Assembly (NCBI GenBank): GCA_029168955.1
Contig: JAPDOI010000184.1
Span: 248,001 to 312,000, forward strand
Origin: Aplectana chamaeleonis
Taxonomy: Eukaryota > Nematoda > Chromadorea > Rhabditida > Cosmocercidae
DNA length: 64,000 nt
Reading direction: 5' to 3'
Positions 57,514 through 64,000 of the stretch are shown here, piece by piece (the first letter of the stretch is position 1; the number at the start of each line of letters is the position of its first letter). Both the position numbers and the translations under genes were made by a program. The notes under the pieces are model-generated. The model searched no databases. It was not told where the DNA came from and saw nothing but the letters and a program-made list of their open reading frames with translations.

Positions 57514-58315
57514 TAGTTATTACCTGACTATTCATTCCTAACGAATAGAGGAAAATTTTTAGATGTATATTTTTGTACACTGAAAAAATTAAATGGGGGA
57601 ATCCGGAAGCAATCCTTCATTTGAAATTTTTAAAGGGCGATATTTTGAAAAGCACACTTTTTCTAGCAGACAGAACGCGTGTTTTTTTTCAAATTATTCA
57701 TTCATCCTGATTCCCTGAAAAAGTTATATTTGACCAAGATACCCGCGGTTTCCTGTAAAAATTTCAAAAAAAAAAAAGTTCAACTGGTCAGCTGGCTTCT
57801 ACTTTAGTAGAACCAATGTTTCTGGGTTCGTCAAAAATTTCCCTGACCAACATAGACCACTTACTATTACATTGAGGACCGTTGTGTTGACTAAAGGTAC
57901 TACTTCATATTGGATTAACTTGGGACAGATATGTACCTCCTACGCAGGTGTTTCTCATATTTCCTGCAAATTTGCACGTGCCCTATGTAATAGTTCCGTA
58001 ATTGCTGGAACTTCCGTTCATCACGTCATCGCGTGACAGCGTCCACTTTTTTTAGAAGAACTCTTACATCTATTCTTAGGTGTACGCAGAACTAAGAGTT
58101 TCAAAGTTATTCAACTAAAATCAGAGTTTAAAAGGGATGAACTGAGTTGGTTCTTACAATGAAAAGTCACATGGAGAATGTGGTCATTCCAAACGAAATG
58201 CAACTTTATAGGATTACCCTTTGACGAGAAATTCGGTATTAACCCTTCTAGCTGCGCTCCGTTTCTCTGAACGGAGTTTTAGGCGTTCTTTGGTTGACTA
58301 CTATAGGTGAAGACT
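57514..58315. other. unassigned stretch
   Basis: AT-rich, no feature recognised. Confidence 0.3.
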
Positions 58316-58339
58316 TTTTAAATAGGACTGTTCGCCCAC

Positions 58340-59713
58340 CAGGGGTGTGCATTTTCCGTTTACCGATTTACCGATTTTCCGGATTTACCGGTGTTTTTCG
58401 GTAAATTTTGATTTACCGATTAACCGAAATTTTCTCGAAATTTACCGAAATTTTTAACGAAAAGAGAAGTTGGGTGTTTTTAGCTCAATCGGCCTACTTC
58501 TTACTCGTATTTTAAGGCTTTGCTACTGTTATGGCATGCCTCTGGCGCGATATCCTTCTTCATACTTCTTTTTGTTACTCTTTTTGACACTTTGGCTTAC
58601 TTTCTGAATAATCCAACTATCTCTTCCTCTGGCAAACTGGGGCGTCGGTAACAGGTTGATCCGCCCACCGTGAGTCACCGCTGGCCAACACGCCGATATT
58701 CGGCGGGGCCGTGGCCGCGAGTTATGATCTCGTCGATGTCGAGCTGTTGCACAGCTAGCGCTCTAGATAGAAGGGAAGTATACGACGCATTTCTCAGCCA
58801 TGCCGTGAATGATAAGAGCGTAGCGGGTTCAATCACCCAAGTTTGCGGTACATTGGCCCGCCCAGCATCTGGAGGTCCTGCTATCCGGTGGTGACCCCAG
58901 TGGAGGCTGGGCGACCCAGCCGCGACGCGTGTCGGAGTGCTGACCGCGACGCGTGTCGGAGTGCCGACCGCGACGCATGTTGGTGCGCCGACTGCGACGT
59001 GTGTTGGAGTGCCGACCGCGACGCGTGTTGGTAAGCCGACCGCGACGCGTGTCGGTGTGCCGGCCGCGACGCGTGTCGGTGTAAAGTAGTTTCTAAGCTA
59101 GATAAAACAGTCTTGTAGGATGTGGACCGCTGCTAAATAGGCCGGTAAACGCGACACATTGAGTTGTCAACAGCCCGACAACAGGCGGACTTCGCTGAGC
59201 AACGGGCAGGTCTCAGGCTGACAGTACGCGCGATTTGACTTGTCAACAGGGGGCGGTTTACGAGATGACAACTTATCAACCTGTTGTCGACGACCCAGTT
59301 TGCCTGAGTCACTGACCAATAAGTATTTTTGCGCGCGTCCAGGCACAACTGAGAGCTGAGGCGGAAAAGATGTTTTACCCAGCTGGCCCTGAGTTTGAGT
59401 GACCACAGAAAGACCTTGACGACGGAAAATTTTGAAATGTTCCTTTTTTTTCAAGTTCAACGTCCCGCTGATTGGGGTCAGCCGCTGAGCTCAGTTTAAT
59501 ATCTAAAACTCACTCATTATTCGCACTATCCACATGTACTATTGAAAATGATACATACATATAATTGGTCATTTGTGCTATTGTATGGAATATGTACCAA
59601 GGTCGAAGTCAGAATTTTTACCGAATTTTCCGTTTTTACCGTATTTACCGAAAAAAAATCGGGAAAAAGTTTCGGTAAAAAATTTACCGAAAATAATTTT
59701 CCGCACACCCCTG
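58340..59713. mobile_element. non-autonomous hAT-like element, 1.37 kb
   Basis: CAGGGGTGTGCATTTTCCG at the left, CGGTAAA-rich text ending GCACACCCCTG at the right, and an exact 8-bp duplication TCGCCCAC (58332-58339, 59714-59721). Subterminal text is built from TTTACCGATTTACCG words. No transposase. Confidence 0.9.
58912..59086. repeat. 24-bp minisatellite (GACCGCGACGCGTGTCGG)
   Basis: About seven units of GACCGCGACGCGTGTCGG plus six bases. The frame reading SADRDAC repeats is an artefact. Confidence 0.85.
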
Positions 59714-60365
59714 TCGCCCACGCGGTCGGCGTGCGTGAGGAGCAGCCGTCTCTAAGGCATCATTTCGGATGAGCCTTTTCATGGCTGTCAACAGCTGATT
59801 GGGATACTATTCACCATTCGTGAGTTATTTCTGCTGATCGATTTCCGAGTTTGTAAGAGGCCTTCGCAACAGCCGTTCGACGCGCACGCCGACCGCGTGG
59901 ACGAACAGTCTCTTTTGAACGAACTTTATAATGTTGTTCGGATGTGGTCAGAAAGCGCGCGAGGACGCGTTTTTGCGTCTTTTTTGTCTTTTATGGATAA
60001 CTCCTTTCATACTGAACGTTGAGTGAAACTGCCGTGATATTCATGATCACGAGTTTGAGGGATACCCAATGGTTGGCCTTTGTGGGGGTTTTGTTGAGAA
60101 CTATGCGGTGCCGTGGCCGAGGGGGCGCGATCGCATTTGTCTGCATTTCTTTGTGTGTACAATACATAAAGAGCTGGTTGATTGCGAAACTTCTATAGTT
60201 CTCAATGAAACCCCGACAATGGCCATACCGTTGGATGGCCCTCAACGCCAGGATCGTGGGTATCGTTTCTGACCAAATTTTACGAGTGATAGTGTAGTTG
60301 TCATTATGCCACGGTAACTTGCCTCCGTATTTCTAAAAGGCATACTGAACACCAATTACTGTTTT

Positions 60366-60517
60366 TGGGGTCTGCCAGAGAACGTAGGTAGAGTTTGTTG
60401 GGTCACCGACGCATTGTTGTGATGATATGGGAGATCGTTTACTTCGAATTCCGCCAAAAGAGGCCGGCCTTCCGACAGCCATGTGGCAGAAACAGAGAAC
60501 AGCACAAGTCATCGACG
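60366..60517. repeat. left arm of inverted repeat flanking mariner
   Basis: GGTAGAGTTTGTTGGGTC, TATGGGAGATCG and CCGGCCTTCCGACAGCCATG recur inverted at 61830-62005. The mariner sits between the arms, so the host was a foldback-like element. The interval 59913-60365 is unassigned. Confidence 0.65.
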
Positions 60518-60661
60518 TATTAGGTTGTAACATAAGTCTTGGAAGATTTTTGTACACAATTCTAGAACTTTCCATTCCTAGGCGATATAGATCAACTAAC
60601 TCGTGATAGTGAGAGAAGTATCTGGAAGCGTCTCAGCGAAACCTTTAAACGCGCGCTTTAA

Positions 60662-61103
60662 AGGCAGGGTTCGCGATAAAATCGGTTGTTGTGCTATCCC
60701 CATGAAAAGGTAGGTCTGGGCATCACAAAAGTGAAAATAAGTAAAAAACTGAATGAAAAACGCTCAGGAACAAGTTATTGCTTGGTGTCCTCCCGCCTCC
60801 AACTATCGGGATTTCTACAGAAGCCTGTTTTGTTAACTTTAATTTTGCTTCTAAAGTAATTTCTGAGCACTTCTGTAGCCTCCTGACTACTTTAACAGCA
60901 AAATAATTGGCGGATAAACACGCATTAACGAAAATATCGTTAATTAGGGGGCCGGCCGACACCAGTAATTAGCCGTTATACCTTGTTTTTGTGCGTTTTT
61001 CCCGCGGAATTCCGGGTTTTTCACTAATTTTCACTTTTGTGATGACCAAATCTACATTCTCATGAAGAGAGCCCAAAAATCGTTTTTATCGCGAACCCTG
61101 CCT
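60662..61103. mobile_element. TTAA-flanked miniature element, copy 15, in mariner leader
   Basis: TTAA at 60658-60661 and 61104-61107; AGGCAGGGTTCGCGATAAAA and ATCGCGAACCCTGCCT ends. It lies 15-20 bp before the transposase start at 61123. Same subfamily as 35289-35730. Confidence 0.88.
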
Positions 61104-61122
61104 TTAACTTCACCGACGAATT

Positions 61123-61765
61123 ATGCATTCTCTTTCTTCACCCCAACGTCGACTCTTTGCGTTCTACGAGTGGCGTCGCGGCACCTCGGCGGTGACTACA
61201 GTCGCCAATATCAACGCTGTCTTTGGCGAGAAATCTGTCAAGTACTCCGCCGTTCATCGCTGGCTTACTCGCTCTGAGGAAGGAGATACCGACTTCGAAG
61301 ACAAACTGTAGAAGACTCGACTACTCTCGAAGTCATCAAAGAGAATCCAGGAGCGAGTCAGCGGGAACTGGCAACGAAGATCGGGTGCAGCCATATGACC
61401 ATCGGTCGTCGTCTTTCGAATCTTGGATATCGGAAAGTACTCGCACAATGGATACCTCATGCTCTCTCCGACGGTCAAAGGATGACCCGACTGTCTATAT
61501 GTCAGTCTCTTCTCCTCCGCTCCAACAGGAAGGACTTTCTGGAGGATGTGGTGACTGTAGATGAGAGTTGGATACTATACGACGCGGACGCACACAGAGC
61601 CTTCTGGCTTTCTCGAGGAGAACAGCCGCCAACTCAGTCAAAACCGGACCTTCATCTCAGGGCTTCATCGACGCACAGACTCCTGGGTTCTGGGAAAAGG
61701 GAATCAGCGACTTGCCTAATAGATGGAGTAAGGTTGTAGATACTTATGGTGATTATATTGTGGAT
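61123..61765 (+). pseudogene. mariner transposase, frameshifted and internally deleted
   Basis: The frame from 61123 encodes the N-terminal helix-turn-helix: SPQRRLFAFYEWRRGTSAVT, NINAVFGEKSVKYSAVHRWL. A shift near 61310 moves to the next frame, giving GASQRELATKIGCSHMTIGR and then VTVDESWILYDADAHRAFWL, which holds the first catalytic aspartate. A second shift leads to SDLPNRWSKVVDTYGDYIVD, the typical C-terminus. The second and third catalytic blocks (HDNARPH, YSPDLAPSD) are missing. Normal mariner transposases are about 340 residues. It cannot be active. Confidence 0.88.
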
Positions 61766-61829
61766 TGAGTGTGTGAAGCAATAAAGCTGAATTTTTTTTT
61801 TAATCTTGCAAGACTTATGTTAATACGTA

Positions 61830-62005
61830 CGCGATGTAACTTGTCGATAAGCTATTCGCCGTTCTCTACATATGCCACATGGCTGTCGGAAGGCCGGTTT
61901 TTTTTTTGACGGAATTCGAGGCATTCGATCTCCCATATCTTTCCAATAATGCCTCGGGGACCCAACAAACTCTACCTATGTTCTCAGGCGGGCCCAGCAA
62001 CGGTG
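61830..62005. repeat. right arm of inverted repeat flanking mariner
   Basis: CATGGCTGTCGGAAGGCCGG, CGATCTCCCATAT and ACCCAACAAACTCTACC mirror the left arm at 60366-60517. Sequence from 62006 to 62724 is unassigned apart from a repeat X-like phrase near 62215. Confidence 0.65.
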
Positions 62006-62724
62006 AGTGGTTTTCAGCGCGTGCGACGCCTTTAAAACTGAAAGTGAACCCCGTAATCATGTTGAATACCCCAAATAACCCTTCTGGACAAAGTGTTAGA
62101 GAGGTTTTTTTCGATTCTCGGCACCTCAAAGATACACAAGGGCTCCTTACCTCCATGGGACACCAGAGGTTGAAAACAATCCTGCTCAGACCTCGCACGA
62201 GAGGGTTATTTAGGGCGCTGAACGCGAATGTTAGTGCTTTTGTCAGCTTTTGGGCTATGTTGTTGGATAACGGTGCGATAAGATCATTCTCCGAGGTTCC
62301 AACCTCGCAGTTATTTCATTCAATCCCAGCTTTAATTAAACTTTGAAAATGAAAAAGGATGAATCTGGGACGCTTCAGGTATAATTAAAACGCGAAAGTT
62401 GAAATCGAAAATTTTATGGACGTACACTTAAACATAAGAGGACAGCACTGCAAGATCATTCCTGCTGTTAACATTCACCAGATAGGACGTGCTCTTTTGT
62501 TAACTTCTCTACTTGAGTGGTCACTGCTACTGACCTCCTTTTGGTCTCGCTATCTGTTCTTCTTCACCTTCCTTTCTCGTTAGACTCGATCGTCTATTTG
62601 GAAGAGATTGGATGACACAGAAGTAGCGGGATAACTCTTCATGAAGAATATCAATGCATAAAGTTAGACTGTAGGACTTCCCTCCCTGTTTTTCGTCATT
62701 GAAGAAGGTGGTATTTCTCACCTG

Positions 62725-62967
62725 ATGATGACCGTGACGGCGGCGAAAACAAGAAGTTCAGAAGTGTTCATCAGGCTTCTCTACATTTTCCGGCCGGGTG
62801 AAGCTGAATCGTCTCCAAAGAATGATTTCACACCCGCCGCCCCCAGCGACGTCAACTCTACGCAAGAGTTCTTAATTAGATCTCCTCATGAGTCTGAGTA
62901 CGCTTCTGTTCCTTTTGTTAACTATATACATACTTTAACTGGACATTACTTCCTCGTTCATCTAGGT
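62725..62967 (+). CDS. possible exon, unknown product
   Basis: An open block begins ATGATG and reads KTRSSEVFIRLLYIFRPGEA, SPKNDFTPAAPSDVNSTQEF and YASVPFVNYIHTLTGHYFLV before a donor-like CTAG|GTATGCG. It is not repetitive. No domain, no certain acceptor. It may be a first exon or chance. Confidence 0.25.
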
Positions 62968-63087
62968 ATGCGAGAAATATAGGAAATTGTTGTGGCTACA
63001 GCTCACACCACATATTACTCTCCGTCACCGGCGAAATTTCCTATCTTTGCTCGGTCAATCAGTGCTTTTCATAATCTGATGTGTTCA

Positions 63088-63290
63088 AGACAGTGTTCAC
63101 GATAAAAAAGCTGCCCGTTTTTTTTTGTTCAAAAGCTACGGGTCCCTCTGAGGTGATTAAGAACGGAAGAGCGAAGAAAAACGGCAGGTAAATGGGTGAG
63201 AAACTCGTGAGTCATCCAACCCATTGGGCCACCCCGCTCACGTCATATATCAGTTGCCCTGAATTCGCAGAAACCGTAGAAACACACACC
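63088..63290. mobile_element. TTAA-type element fragment
   Basis: AGACAGTGTTCACGATAAAA at the left; the body (GGGCCACCCCGCTCACGTCA) is the inverted form of 22765-23228. The right tip is missing. Confidence 0.6.
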
Positions 63291-63401
63291 GAATTTTTGA
63301 ATGTTCTTCATCGCGAAAGGTTCTAACACCCCAGAATGTACATTGGCCTCTGTCATTTTCGAACAATATTTGGTACAGGGAACGGAAAACAAACCCACTT
63401 A

Positions 63402-63663
63402 CTGTGCTTCTCTGGGCCAAATTCCGGTCCGCAATTGCGTCTCGACACGATTTGCGGCCGCGCGCATTCGAGTCGGGAGTTTCCAGCTCCGCAGCCGCCG
63501 ATCTGTCGACTCTAGGTGGGTTTTAGAAACTGGAAACTAAAAAGTGTAAAAAAGCCATAACGAATCGGCTTTGGCGCTGAAAACTCGACTGACTCCAACG
63601 CGTGCGGCCGCAAAGCGTGTTGAGACGCGATTGCGGACCGGAATTTGGCCCAGACAAGCACAG
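63402..63663. mobile_element. TA-flanked TIR element (CTGTGCTTCTCTGGGCC), copy 2
   Basis: Tips CTGTGCTTCTCTGGGCC and GGCCCAGACAAGCACAG, TA on both sides (63400-63401, 63664-63665). It is near identical to copy 1 at the ends and shorter inside. Confidence 0.85.
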
Positions 63664-63875
63664 TACCTAACGATTTTGATGAGCGACACCATTCAACCGA
63701 CGTCAAGTTCGATGCATTGTCAGCAGTATTCCTGCGGACAACGCATCGAACCTGACGTCGGGGAGACACACAAACAGGCATAATAATTTCTTCAGAAATT
63801 CCGTTGAATAGTTTTGCTCCTCCATCTGAGTGTTCTGTGGTACTTTTCTCTATTACCCTCTTCGTAATGAATTTA

Positions 63876-64000
63876 CTGTGCTTATCTGGGCCAATTCCGG
63901 TCCGCAATTGCGTCTTGACACGCTTTGCGGCCGCACGCGCTCGAGTCGGTCGAGTTCCCAGTGTCCAGGTCGACTCGATGGGGCTTTCTTATACAGTTTT
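63876..64000. mobile_element. TA-flanked TIR element, copy 3, cut by window end
   Basis: CTGTGCTTATCTGGGCC after TA at 63874-63875, then the TCTTGACACGCTTTGCGGCC block. The right end is outside the window. The 210 bp before it is unassigned. Confidence 0.75.

Larger units (their letters stand above)
58316..59912. mobile_element. TIR element W, copy 2, split by a hAT-like element
   Basis: GGACTGTTCGCCCAC at the left is interrupted; the match resumes at 59722 (GCGGTCGGCGTGCG) and ends with CACGCCGACCGCGTGGACGA then ACAGTC. Without the insertion it is about 220 bp, like copy 1. Confidence 0.65.
60520..61827 (+). mobile_element. mariner element, TA-flanked, internally deleted
   Basis: Left tip TTAGGTTGTAACATAAGTC and, inverted at the right, GACTTATGTTAATACG; TA flanks both (60518-60519, 61828-61829). 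TIRs of this type are typical of mariner. Its overall length, about 1.3 kb, includes a 442-bp TTAA element in the 5' leader, so the mariner itself is only about 0.86 kb. Confidence 0.8.

Noticed and set aside
57108..57580. Overlapping frames of about 139 codons on both strands
   Set aside because: They follow from the inverted-repeat symmetry of the TIR element.

Overview
This window looks like intergenic or intronic DNA from a nuclear genome, most likely a clade V (strongylid, hookworm-like) nematode. The evidence is mariner-type transposase remnants, an RTE-like LINE tail, a Penelope-like element (PLE) with a GIY-YIG endonuclease of the kind common in hookworm genomes, TTTTCAG-style 3' splice sites, and very dense short inverted-repeat elements. 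Moderate GC and the absence of operons, Shine-Dalgarno sites, rRNA or tRNA genes argue against a prokaryote. The species cannot be fixed from sequence alone. No complete host protein-coding gene was recognised; a few possible exons are listed at low confidence.

Layout. 0-5 kb: two head-to-head mariner fragments, one split by a foldback element with a 9-bp target duplication; a PLE remnant; a hAT-like miniature element; a hairpin element. 5.2-9.8 kb: a 4.6-kb element with inverted ends and clustered GACCGCGCGCAA motifs. 10.7-15.7 kb: short-TIR elements, a string of TTAA-flanked elements, a long AT microsatellite and a foldback. 16-18.1 kb: a nest in which a TIR element holds a PLE, which holds a TTAA element. 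19-23.4 kb: an old dispersed repeat interrupted by TTAA elements. 23.8-30.5 kb: an element with subterminal repeats, two AACAT pentanucleotide arrays, a foldback with 139-bp identical arms, and a 2-kb 42-bp minisatellite carrying a CRE-like palindrome in nearly every unit. 32-53 kb: more of the same repeat families, an RTE-like LINE tail and large unassigned stretches. 53-64 kb: two non-autonomous hAT-like elements with exact 8-bp duplications, a mariner with a TTAA element in its 5' leader, and three copies of a CTGTGCTTCTCTGGGCC-ended element.

The main theme is transposon archaeology. Many insertions can be dated relative to each other because target duplications, paralogous empty sites and disrupted inverted repeats are readable. 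The TTAA-flanked miniature elements, ends AGGCA...TGCCT, are the dominant family with about 18 copies in several subfamilies. No element here keeps an intact transposase or reverse transcriptase, so all mobility would depend on proteins encoded elsewhere. The most biologically suggestive items are the hammerhead-ribozyme-like motifs in the PLE terminal repeats, the two elements sharing CTCRGACAG ends with dense subterminal motifs, and the CRE-bearing minisatellite with a 293-bp higher-order period.
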